This document shows, piece by piece, positions 34,847 to 43,231 of a stretch of 64,000 bases of DNA; the first letter of the stretch is position 1; each line of letters starts with the position of its first letter. The notes under the pieces were generated by a model. It saw only the letters and a list, made by a program, of their open reading frames with translations. It ran no database searches and was not told where the DNA came from. Both the position numbers and the translations under genes were made by a program. The stretch comes from Candidatus Mycobacterium methanotrophicum (lineage in GTDB: Bacteria > Actinomycetota > Actinomycetes > Mycobacteriales > Mycobacteriaceae). The stretch is taken from assembly GCF_023515995.1 (NCBI RefSeq), contig NZ_CP097320.1, positions 3,782,001-3,846,000 of the forward strand, in the 5' to 3' direction.

Positions 34847-36427
34847 ATGCGAAGGGCGGGTGTCGGACTGGGTCAGTTGCTATTGGCCCTGGATACCACC
34901 GTCGTGAGCTTGGTCGAGGCGCCTCGCGGCCTGGATCTGCCGGTAGCGTCGGCGGCATTGATCGACTCCGACGATATGCGGTTGGGTCTGGGCCACGATG
35001 CGGACTCGGCCGACGTGTTCTTCCTCCTCGGTGTTGCCGACGGCGAGGCGCAGCGCTGGCTCGTTACCGGCCCCGCCCCGGTGGCCGTCTTCACCAAGAA
35101 ACCGTCCGGCGCTCTGGTGGCCGGGGCCGTCGCGGCGGGGACGGCGGTGGTGGCGGTGGACCCGCAGGCCCGCTGGGAGCGGCTGTACCGCTTGGTGAAT
35201 CATGTCCTCGAACACCACGGCGATCGGGCCGATCCGCACTACGACTCAGGCACCGACTTGTTCGGGCTGGCCCAGTCCCTGGCCGACCGTATTCACGGCA
35301 TGGTCAGCATCGAGGACGAGCAGTCGCACGTGTTGGCCTACTCGGCGTCCAACGACGAAGCCGATGAATTGCGGCGACTGTCGATCCTCGGTCGTGCCGG
35401 GCCGCCCGAACACCTGAAGTGGATCGGTCAGTGGGGCATCTTCGATGCGCTACGCGCCGGCGACGATGTGGTCCGGGTGGCCGAGCGCCCGGAGTTGGGT
35501 CTACGACCCAGGCTGGCAGTTGGTGTTCGTCAGCCGGCCCTCGATGAACGCCAAGCGCCGATGTTCGCGGGCGCTATTTGGGTGCAGCAAGGCTCCCAGC
35601 CGCTGGCGGACGACGCCGAGGACATGCTGCGCGGCGCCGCCGTGCTCGCCGCCCGCATCATGTCGAGGCTGGCGGCCAGGCCGTCGACGCACGCGCTGCG
35701 GGTCCAGGAGCTGCTGGGCTTGTCTGAGGGCGGATCGGTCGATGTCGACACCATCGCACGCGAGCTCGGAATCATGCCCGACGGCAACGCCGCCCTGATC
35801 GGCTTCCACACTCCAGACCGTCACGCCCGGCTGGCCGATGTGCTGGCATTGAGCGCGAGTGCTTTTCGGGCTGATGCGCAGGTCGCCTCGCGGGGTTCGC
35901 GGGTTTATGTGCTACTGCCGCATACCGCGAAGCGGTCGTCACTCACCTCCTGGATTCGCGGCATCATCAGCGCGCTGCGCAGAGAACTGGGATTGCAGTT
36001 GCGGGCGGTGGTCGCCGCGCCGGTCACCGGCTTGGCCGGTCTGGCCGCCGTGCGTGCGGAGGTGGACCGGGTGCTGGATAGCGCTGAGCGCCATCCGGAT
36101 TCGTTCGCCGCTGTGACGTCGCTGGCCGAAGCGCGCAGCACCGTGCTGCTCGACGAGATCGTCACGATGGTCGCCGCCGACCAGCGGCTGGTCGACCCCC
36201 GGGTGCGCGACTTGCAAGTCCGCGACCCGGAGTTGGCCCAGACGCTAGGCGTTTATCTGGATAGCTTTGGTGAAGTCGCCGCGGCGGCACAGCAGCTGAA
36301 CGTCCATCCCAATACCGTGCGCTACCGGGTTCGTCGGGTTGAGAAGCTGCTGTCGACGTCACTGGCCAATCCCGAAGTGCGGCTGCTTCTTTCGCTGGGG
36401 CTGCGTGCTATCGAGCGATCTGGCTAG
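34847..36427 (+). CDS. pruC: PucR-family regulator of proline catabolism, Rv1186c-like
   Basis: The 526-residue protein has an N-terminal PucR ligand-binding region, a central GGDEF-like CdaR domain and a C-terminal HTH_30 ('AAQQLNVHPNTVRYRVRRVE'). It is divergent from pruA-pruB, as in M. tuberculosis where the homologue activates these genes in response to proline. I chose ATG 34847 over an upstream TTG because it gives the conserved 'MRRAGVGLGQLLLALDT'. The stop overlaps the neighbouring esterase stop by 20 bases in convergent orientation. The symbol pruC is a common usage and is not certain here. Confidence 0.88.
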   Translation: MRRAGVGLGQLLLALDTTVVSLVEAPRGLDLPVASAALIDSDDMRLGLGHDADSADVFFLLGVADGEAQRWLVTGPAPVAVFTKKPSGALVAGAVAAGTAVVAVDPQARWERLYRLVNHVLEHHGDRADPHYDSGTDLFGLAQSLADRIHGMVSIEDEQSHVLAYSASNDEADELRRLSILGRAGPPEHLKWIGQWGIFDALRAGDDVVRVAERPELGLRPRLAVGVRQPALDERQAPMFAGAIWVQQGSQPLADDAEDMLRGAAVLAARIMSRLAARPSTHALRVQELLGLSEGGSVDVDTIARELGIMPDGNAALIGFHTPDRHARLADVLALSASAFRADAQVASRGSRVYVLLPHTAKRSSLTSWIRGIISALRRELGLQLRAVVAAPVTGLAGLAAVRAEVDRVLDSAERHPDSFAAVTSLAEARSTVLLDEIVTMVAADQRLVDPRVRDLQVRDPELAQTLGVYLDSFGEVAAAAQQLNVHPNTVRYRVRRVEKLLSTSLANPEVRLLLSLGLRAIERSG

Positions 36428-37670
36428 ACGTCACGGCCGTGCGTTCATAGATCTCGGCCAAGAACTGCTCGACGGCCAACGCCGCATGGGTGGCGCGGGC
36501 CGAGCCGAAGATGTCAAAGGCGTGCTGCGCGAACGGCAGTTCGGCGTAGGCAACCGGCTGGCGGCTGACCTCGCGCAGTCGGGCGGTGAAGGCGCGGGCC
36601 TGTTCGACCGGGATCAGCGAGTCGTTGCGCCCGTGCAGCACGAAAAACGGTGGTGCATCAGCTGATACATGCGCGACAGGCGAGGCGCTGCGGAACCCCT
36701 CTGCGGTTTCGGCCCGTCGCAGCTTGAACACGTACTTCGCCAGCGTGGGCACCATCAGCGGGTGGATCGCATCGTTGCGGGTGAAGTCGTAGACGCCGTA
36801 GAACGGGACGGTCGCCCGCACGCTGGTGTCGGCGCCCTCGAAGCCCGGCTGAAACTGCGGATCGTTCGCAGTAAGCGCAGCTAACGCCGACAGGTGCCCG
36901 CCGGCCGAGCCGCCGGTGATCGCGATCCAGTCCGGGTCGCCGCCGTAGTCGGCGATGTGCTCCTTCGTCCACACCAATGCCTGCTTGACGTCGACGATCT
37001 GGTCGGGCCAGGTGGAGCGCGGGCTGAGCCGGTAGTTGATCGCCACACATACCCAGCCCAGCTCGGCGAGGTGGCTCATCAACGGATAAGCCTGCTGGCG
37101 TTTGCTTCCCACCATCCAGGCGCCGCCGGGAACCTGCAACAGCACCGGCGCCCGAGCGCCAGGGTCGAGGTCGGGCCGTCGCCAGATGTCGAGGTGGTTG
37201 CGAGAGCCATGATCGCCATAAGGGATGTCGGTGTCGTGCGCGTAGTCACCGTAGATCCGCATCATGCGGATGACCCCGGGCGTCTTGGCCGTGCCGGCAC
37301 CATCCGGCCGTTTCCATAAATCGCCCGACTCGGTGCGACGAGCGGTGCCCAATCCGGCGTCGAGCGCAGCGGTGAGCGGCACGTTAGCCGCACGGCCCAC
37401 GCGGTTCAGGCCCAGCAGTCCCAGCCACGACAACGCCGATACCAGCCAGCTGAACCGGCGTGCCCGCGGCGAGAGCCTGCGGGTCAGTGCCGCCAGCACT
37501 GCAAAATGGCCCGCGAGGATCTGCAATGGCAGCTCGGAGGCGAACACCCCGAACGCGAACGCGTACAGGGAGGGATAACCACGCTTGCTGAGCGGTTTGT
37601 AGCCATTGGCGGTGAACGCGAGCCCGGCGAGCGAATTCACCACGGCTGCCAGTTTCTTCACGAGTCTCAC
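36408..37670 (-). CDS. Alpha/beta hydrolase, lipase/carboxylesterase of the HSL type
   Basis: The 420-residue protein has hydrophobic N-terminal helices (residues 40-110) followed by a hydrolase domain. The oxyanion motif is replaced by 'QVPGGAWMVGSK', the nucleophile elbow is 'AITGGSAGGHLSALAAL', and the Asp and His are in 'FVLHGRNDSLIPVEQA' and 'LPFAQHAFDIFGSA'. It resembles mycobacterial LipO/LipQ-type esterases. It is probably membrane-attached; the substrate is unknown. Confidence 0.85.
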   Translation of the reverse strand: MRLVKKLAAVVNSLAGLAFTANGYKPLSKRGYPSLYAFAFGVFASELPLQILAGHFAVLAALTRRLSPRARRFSWLVSALSWLGLLGLNRVGRAANVPLTAALDAGLGTARRTESGDLWKRPDGAGTAKTPGVIRMMRIYGDYAHDTDIPYGDHGSRNHLDIWRRPDLDPGARAPVLLQVPGGAWMVGSKRQQAYPLMSHLAELGWVCVAINYRLSPRSTWPDQIVDVKQALVWTKEHIADYGGDPDWIAITGGSAGGHLSALAALTANDPQFQPGFEGADTSVRATVPFYGVYDFTRNDAIHPLMVPTLAKYVFKLRRAETAEGFRSASPVAHVSADAPPFFVLHGRNDSLIPVEQARAFTARLREVSRQPVAYAELPFAQHAFDIFGSARATHAALAVEQFLAEIYERTAVTSSQIAR

Positions 37671-37788
37671 TTAACCATCTACTGGCATGGCCTCGGTGAA
37701 AGGGGTGCGGCCGGCGAGCGGCGAATCACTATCTGCGCGGCCAAACCGCGTCATCCGCGCAACAACAAGCGCTGGTTCGCGGCTCACC

Positions 37789-38082
37789 CTACGGCAGGGG
37801 ATAAGGCAAGAGTATGCACTTGGGCGGGATCCCCATGATTAATACCGTAACTTGTGGACACCGGTATCGATGGCGCGGCAATCCATCAACGCAGAGGTAG
37901 TACCCATGCAAATCTTCGGGATCCCGTACATAGTTGATGCCCGCGATGTCAGGACAGGTGAAGTTAGTGTCCTGGGGCATGCGCGGTGGCTGGGGTTGCG
38001 CGACGCCCGGATTCGCAATGGTCACCCATCCGAGGCCGACAATAGCTGCGCCGCCAGCTGCCGCCTTCGTCTTGGCGAACAT
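37789..38082 (-). CDS. Small secreted cysteine-rich protein
   Basis: The start at 38082 gives a signal peptide ('MFAKTKAAAGGAAIVGLGW', then 'ANPGVAQ') with a likely cleavage after Ala. The mature part of about 70 residues has four cysteines in 'NFTCPDIAGINYVRDPED', 'YYLCVDGLPRHRYRCPQ' and 'IPPKCILL'. Their spacing around 'YYLCVDG' resembles chitin-binding type-2 (peritrophin) domains. An AGGAATGGTG site precedes the start. The function is unknown. Confidence 0.75.
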   Translation of the reverse strand: MFAKTKAAAGGAAIVGLGWVTIANPGVAQPQPPRMPQDTNFTCPDIAGINYVRDPEDLHGYYLCVDGLPRHRYRCPQVTVLIMGIPPKCILLPYPLP

Positions 38083-38183
38083 CACCATTCCTAATCGTTT
38101 GGTAGCGGTCGGACTCATTACATTCCGCGCCAGCGCTTGCTAGAGAAAAGGGTCTTTTGGCCAGGCATAATCGCCGAACGTCA

Positions 38184-39130
38184 TTGAGGTTTTCTCACTT
38201 GGGGCTCGTGAGTCTGGTGTGACTGGAGTTTTCGGCGTGTCGTAGTGGCTGGGCGTGGGGTCCTTGCTCAAGGATTCGGTTTCGACGAGGAAACCCGCTC
38301 CGCTGCAAAGGACCCCACGTGTTCACCTACTCTGCCATCTGCGACGTGCCGGAGGAAACCCTGCTGCATGTGACCGCGCTGCTGCACGTTCACCGGCGCG
38401 AGATCAGAACGCGGGCCGGGCGGCGGTCGGGTACGGTGCGCACGCAGGCCAAGCTGGTGCTGCGGTGGTTCCGCGACGACGCCCCGATCCGGTTGTTGGC
38501 GATGGAGGCCGGGCTGCCGATCTCCACCAGCTACCGCTATCTGCACGAGGCGATCGACGTGATCGCCGAACAAGCTCCTGACCTGCACGAAGTGCTCGAC
38601 CGGGCCAAGGCCGAACAGTGGTCGCACGTGACGCTGGACGGGACGCTGATCGCCATCGACCGGGTGGACGAGCGCAACGAGGCCGGCCATCACCGGTGGT
38701 ATTCGGGCAAGCACAAAACCCAGGGCGGCAATGTGCAGATACTGGCCGACCCGGGCGGGTTCCCGGTGTGGTCGAGCGAGGTCGAGCCGGGCAGCGTGCA
38801 CGACATCACCGCCGCCCGCGCGCACTGCCTGGGCGCGCTGTACAAGTCCGCGGCCGACGGGGTGCCGACGCTGGCCGACAAGGGCTACGAAGGAGCGGGG
38901 ATCGGGGTGCACACTCCGGTCAAGGGCCGCGGCCTGGCCGTGGAGAATCAGAGCTACAACATGCTGCTCACCGCGGCGCGTGCCATCGGTGAACGCGCCA
39001 ACGCCGAACTCAAACAGCGTTGGCGCTGCCTCCGTCGAATCCGCCTGTGTCCAACCAGGATTGGCGCAGTTGTTGCCGCCGCGATCGTACTATCGACTCT
39101 CCAACGCGGAAATTACTGAGAAAACGTCAC
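38184..39130 (+). mobile_element. IS5-family element, complete
   Basis: The left end TTGAGGTTTTCTCACT and the inverted right end ACTGAGAAAACGTCA form imperfect terminal repeats of about 15 bases around one transposase gene. A broken copy with the same left-end motif lies at 63268-63918. This copy separates the secreted-protein gene from a monooxygenase remnant. Confidence 0.85.
38319..39119 (+). CDS. IS5-family DDE transposase
   Basis: The 266-residue protein starts at a GTG with the helix-turn-helix region 'APIRLLAMEAGLPISTSYRY'. The DDE catalytic domain has 'VTLDGTLIAIDRVDERNEAG', 'GKHKTQGGNVQILADPGGFP', 'VPTLADKGYEGAGIGVHTPV' and 'AIGERANAELKQRWRCLRRI', with D, D and E in the usual order. 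The stop lies just inside the right repeat. It appears intact. Confidence 0.92.
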   Translation: MFTYSAICDVPEETLLHVTALLHVHRREIRTRAGRRSGTVRTQAKLVLRWFRDDAPIRLLAMEAGLPISTSYRYLHEAIDVIAEQAPDLHEVLDRAKAEQWSHVTLDGTLIAIDRVDERNEAGHHRWYSGKHKTQGGNVQILADPGGFPVWSSEVEPGSVHDITAARAHCLGALYKSAADGVPTLADKGYEGAGIGVHTPVKGRGLAVENQSYNMLLTAARAIGERANAELKQRWRCLRRIRLCPTRIGAVVAAAIVLSTLQRGNY

Positions 39131-39172
39131 TCATGACTCAGGGAGCGAGCAGACCCTCAGTACCGATCGACA

Positions 39173-39493
39173 CGTTTGCACTCAGCGGGCATCAAAGTAT
39201 CGCTTTCCGGCGACTACTACCGGCGAATCTCCAAGCCGAACGCCAGTTTCGTCAGCGAGCCGATCGCCCAGATCGCCGAAAACGGCGTGCGCACAACCGA
39301 CGGCGTTCACCATGAGCTGGACGCGGTCGCGCTCGCCACCGACTTCCAGGCCCACAACTACATGCGCCGGCGATTCCGCAACTCGTGGTACTTCGCCGAC
39401 GACAACCACATCGACCCGTGGCCGTTCGACCGCAAGCGGCTGACCCGCATGCTGGCCCAACCGCGCGACGACGACTACATCCTCGCCGCGTAG
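39173..39493 (+). pseudogene. Flavin-containing monooxygenase remnant, C-terminal part
   Basis: The frame reads 'IKVSLSGDYYRRISKPNASF', 'EPIAQIAENGVRTTDGVHHE' and 'DAVALATDFQAHNY', the usual block preceding the second nucleotide site in FMO/BVMO enzymes (the usual ATGFQA reads ATDFQA here). It ends 'DPWPFDRKRLTRMLAQPRDD' and overlaps the psuG stop by 19 bases. The N-terminal FAD and NADPH domains are gone, probably removed by the IS5 insertion and deletion. Confidence 0.65.
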
Positions 39494-40389
39494 GCCACGG
39501 CGATCTCCGCCGCCAAGCGGGCATTGGACAGCACCAGGGCGATGTTGGCGGCAAGCGACGCGCCGCCCGTCTCGCGGTGGAAGAAGTCGAGCAAGAACGG
39601 CGTCACGTCCTTGCCGCGCACGCGTTTTGCTTCGGCGGCGGCCAGGCCGGCGGCCAGCACCCGGTCGTGTAACGCGCGGTCCATCTCGTCGCCCGGCGCG
39701 ATGGGATTGGCCAATACCAGCCCATACCCGTCGAGGCCCAGTCGGCGTCTCGCCCGCAGCACATCGGCGACCTGGGCCGGCGTCTCCACCTGCCAATCCA
39801 CCGGGTGCCCGGAATCGGCGAGGTAGAAGCCAGGGAACCGGTCGGTGCGGTAGCCGATCACTCCCACGTTCAACGTCTCCAGCCGCTCTAGGGTGGCCGG
39901 CACGTCCAGGACCGACTTGGCGCCTGCGCAGACGACGAGGATGCCGGTGCGGGAAAGCGTTGTGAGATCCGCGGACTCGTCCCAGCTGTCGCGCGCACCC
40001 CGGTGCACGCCGCCCAGCCCGCCGGTGGCGAACACCGTGATGCCCGCCGCGGCCGCCAGGTGCGCCGTCGCGGCGACCGTCGTCCCGCCGTCTCCGCCCC
40101 GGGGCGCGAGCACCGCGAGGTCGCGGACGCTGACCTTGACCACCGAGTCGCCCTGCGCGATACGGCGCAACGCCGCATCATCCAGGCCGATGCACGGCTC
40201 GCCGCCGACGATCGCAATCGTGGCCGGCACCGCCCCGCCGGAGCGCACCGCGTCCTCGATCTTGCGCGCGATGCGCAGGTTGTCCGGACGCGGCAGCCCA
40301 TGGCTGATGATGGTGCTCTCCAACGCCACGACGGGCCGTCCGGCATCCAGCGCGGCGGAGACCTCGGAATGGACACGCACGGATTGCAC
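39475..40389 (-). CDS. psuG: Pseudouridine-5'-phosphate glycosidase
   Basis: The 304-residue protein has the PsuG signature 'PVVALESTIISHGLPRPDNL', the catalytic Lys region 'QGDSVVKVSVRDLAVLAPRG', 'GITVFATGGLGGVHRGARD' and 'TRTG'-like 'TGILVVCAGAKSVLD'. It reversibly splits pseudouridine 5'-phosphate to uracil and ribose-5-phosphate. No psuK kinase is next to it. It begins at 40389 with Met in 'MQSVRVHSEV'. Confidence 0.92.
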   Translation of the reverse strand: MQSVRVHSEVSAALDAGRPVVALESTIISHGLPRPDNLRIARKIEDAVRSGGAVPATIAIVGGEPCIGLDDAALRRIAQGDSVVKVSVRDLAVLAPRGGDGGTTVAATAHLAAAAGITVFATGGLGGVHRGARDSWDESADLTTLSRTGILVVCAGAKSVLDVPATLERLETLNVGVIGYRTDRFPGFYLADSGHPVDWQVETPAQVADVLRARRRLGLDGYGLVLANPIAPGDEMDRALHDRVLAAGLAAAEAKRVRGKDVTPFLLDFFHRETGGASLAANIALVLSNARLAAEIAVAYAARM

Positions 40390-40408
40390 CCTACGTCGCC
40401 GAATGGCG

Positions 40409-40869
40409 CTACGACTCCGCCGGTTGCTCGATCACCTCATAAATTGGGTCGAGCATCGACGGTTCGCGATTGCCGCTTTGCTGCACCTTTCCGGTGATCC
40501 GCAGGAGCTGCCCGGGCTAGATGTCGTCGCCGCTGCCCCGGGCCAGAAGGTGGCGCGGATCTCCCCGGTCTCGTCGCCGACGACGATCGAACGGAAAAGC
40601 TCTTGATGCGTGGTGTTGTCCTCTACTTGGCTGATCCGACCTTCAACGGTCGCACGGCGCCCCGGTATCACGCTATTCACCGGGATCACCGTCGCCGGCC
40701 GTTCAGGGTGTTGGTAGGCATCGACAATCTGGTTTTCACTGCGTAAAACCCGTGCCTCGAGCTTCTCGACCTCTCGCACGATGCGTTGTTCCAAGATGTC
40801 CGGGAAGGCTTCGCGGATCCGGGACTGCACGTCGTAGGGCACGATCGTGGCGGCGGCCTTAAGAGGCAT
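40409..40869 (-). pseudogene. OB-fold protein (Rv2694c-like) with a transporter-tail-like N-terminus, broken
   Basis: From 40869 the frame reads 'ATIVPYDVQSRIREAFPDIL', which matches the C-terminal tail of the APC transporter at 43232-45241 ('AIIVPYDVESRIARADPDVL'). It then enters an OB-fold nucleic-acid-binding block, 'GRRATVEGRISQVEDNTTHQ', 'FRSIVVGDETGEIRATFWPG'. Near 40545 it shifts frame and hits a stop. The natural end 'PGQLLRITGKVQQSGNREPS' and 'LDPIYEVIEQPAES' is readable in the next frame to 40409. The gene is therefore not functional. Confidence 0.75.
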
Positions 40870-40941
40870 CAGTGCTCACCCACCGGCCGCTACCGCAAGC
40901 GAGTCTGCCGAACGACGACTCGACCCGCTAGCTCTCATTAG
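40867..40941. repeat. Dispersed 75-bp repeat, copy 2
   Basis: This is the partner of 4219-4293. Both share CATCAGTGCTCACCCACCGG and a following CCGCTACC. Here it is the leader of the broken OB-fold gene. Confidence 0.65.
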
Positions 40942-41165
40942 CTCCATATCCCTGCGGGGGACGCCTTGCGGGCGTGAAAATGGGGTTGGGTCGCCTGCCG
41001 ACGCCGACTCTTCCTTGGGCGTGTGAGCCCGTTCATTAGCTTGGCGCCGGGGCCCGATCCGGAAGGGTCACGCATTGTTGCTTCCGGCACGCCGGCTAGC
41101 TTCGCTAGATCCGGCACAGCCGGAATTTTGAGTCAAGTTTGACGTACTGGGTCAGATGGTTGGGC

Positions 41166-41970
41166 TTAAGCAGCGAATAATGGTGTGTTGCTGAGGTTTT
41201 CGAGAGCCCTATTGTAGGCGCGGGAAGCTGCCTGCAGAGGTGGCGCGCATGTGTGGTCGGTGAGGTGCGCCAAGCCGGTGGGCAGGAGTCGGTCGTGCAC
41301 GCAGGTCAGGAAGTGGGCGGTGTGCAGGCCGTGGGATTTGAGTCGGCGCAGGTCATAGGTGATCTGCCCGGCGGTGACCGCACCGGGTGGCAGTCCGCGC
41401 AGCTCGCTGGTGAGCGCGCGCAGATCGGCGTTGGTGAAGCCGTTGGTGTGGCAGCCAAATGTTAGGAGCGCCTGCAGCAGGGCGTGGCTGCGGCGCTGGG
41501 CCAGCCGTAGTCCGGGGATGCGGGCGCCGGTGGCGGTGGTGATAGCCCCGGTGATGGCATCGAGCGCGGCGGCGCCGGTGATCGGGTCGTGGCCGAGTCG
41601 TTGGGCGTGCAGCAGACGTCGGTTGGCGGAAAAGCCGATCTCCCGCAGCGCGGGCAGATTAGTCAGCCGTTTGCCGCACCCCTTCGCTGCCGGTGAACCC
41701 CGCCAGGTACTCGTGGGCGATGTCGTCTTTGCGCTGCCCCTTGGCGAAATCGACCCACGGGATGGCGTTGTCGCGGGCGAACCGGTGCACGGCCTTGTCG
41801 AACGCCTCGGTGATACGGGCCAGCGGCGCGGTCGAGGCGATCGGCAGACCCAACTGTTGGTGCACATAGCCCACCAGGCCGGGCGCGTACTGCAACCCCG
41901 GCACGTAGACGTTGCAGAACATGCGGTCGATGCATTCGACCTCAAAGACCACATGGCTCGGCCAAGACAT
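41166..41970 (-). pseudogene. Unrecognised conserved protein, middle deleted
   Basis: The 5' part from Met 41970 reads 'MSWPSHVVFEVECIDRMFCN', 'PIASTAPLARITEAFDKAVH' and 'DFAKGQRKDDIAHEYLAGFT'. The 3' part, in another frame, reads 'LPALREIGFSANRRLLHAQR' and 'SELRGLPPGAVTAGQITYDL', and ends 'LENLSNTPLFAA'. Such proteins occur in mobile or repeated contexts of actinobacteria, and I do not know their function. The frame change near 41665 implies a deletion of the central region. Confidence 0.55.
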
Positions 41971-42208
41971 CGGCGACGGATCGCGCTACGGTCATGATGG
42001 GCTCCGGGCGGAGACGGGACGGCCAGTCGGCCAACCAACCGTGATGACGGTTCATCCACCGGGCCGGTCCGCCGGTCACGGTCTTCACCCGCCGACCGCA
42101 GCCCCCAAACCAACGGTGACCAACGGCATGCCTCGTCGGGCTGGGGCGAAGCCCCGGTAGAACTTCGGTTTCCCTGTACCGAGTCCCCCGGGCGATCCAC
42201 CCGATGGA

Positions 42209-43063
42209 ATGGATGGATTCGATTGGAGGGCAAGCGAAGTGGCAGCACAACGAAGGCGTAAGCAGAAGCCGGCGGTGGTGGGCAAACGCTCGGAGTTGAT
42301 TACCGCCCTCGACGGTCGCTTTGATGATCATCACGCCGAGTTGGCGCGGATGTTGCTGGGCCAGATCGATGCGCTTTTCACCCAGATCGATATCCTGACC
42401 GTGCGGATCGAGGAGTTGATCGCCGAACTGCCCGGCGCGGCTGGGGCCATCGATCACAACGACCCCGCTATGGGTCCGGGCGCGGGCATCGATGCCAATC
42501 GCGACAACGTCGCCGGCGATCCTGCCACCGGCGACGACACCCGGGTCGATCCCGCTGCAGTGGCCCACTGCGCGCCAAGCGTTATCGAGCGGCTCGATGA
42601 GATCCCGGGCATCGGCCAACGCGCCGCGCAGATGATCATCGCCGAGATCGGGCTGGATATGAGCCGCTTCCCCACACCCGAGCACCTGGTCTCCTGGGCG
42701 AGCCTGTGTCCACGCACCATCCAGTCCGGTCCCATAAGTCGTGGCGGCAAGACCGGCAAAGGAAACCCCTACCTCAAAGCCGCGCTCGGCGAAGCCGCTG
42801 CGGCGACCGCGAAAACCAACACCTTCCTCGGCGAACGCTACCGGCGCCTTGTCAAACGCCGCGGCAAACTCAAAGCGCTGCTTGGGGTCGCCCGCACCAT
42901 CCTCAGGATCATCTGGCAGCTACTGGCCGATTCCACCGCCCGATTCCACGACCTCGGCGCCGACTACCACGCCACCCGGATCAACACCGAACGCAGAACA
43001 CACAACTACGTCACCCAACTGATGGCGATGGGCTACCACATCACCCTCGAACCCGCCGCCTGA
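42209..43063 (+). pseudogene. IS110-family transposase lacking the DEDD domain
   Basis: The 284-residue frame has the helical linker 'ELARMLLGQIDALFTQIDIL' and the complete Transposase_20 domain: 'ERLDEIPGIGQRAAQMIIAE', 'SWASLCPRTIQSGPISRGGK', 'GKGNPYLKAALGEAAAATAK' and 'YRRLVKRRGKLKALLGVART'. The N-terminal catalytic DEDD domain (about 150 residues) is absent. It is a different IS110 subtype from the one at 2810-4045. Confidence 0.85.
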
Positions 43064-43231
43064 CCCAAATCTTCATCCGCACAACAGGACCCGGCTGGAC
43101 TAGCTCCGCCGGGTGCGTTCGGTCTGCCCACTCACCTTGGTGTTCGCTGCCACTCACCTTGGTATTTTCCGGTTAGAGAAGTTCGGCGTCACACGAAGTG
43201 TAGCTACAGTCGTGGCTGACCGACCTGCGTG

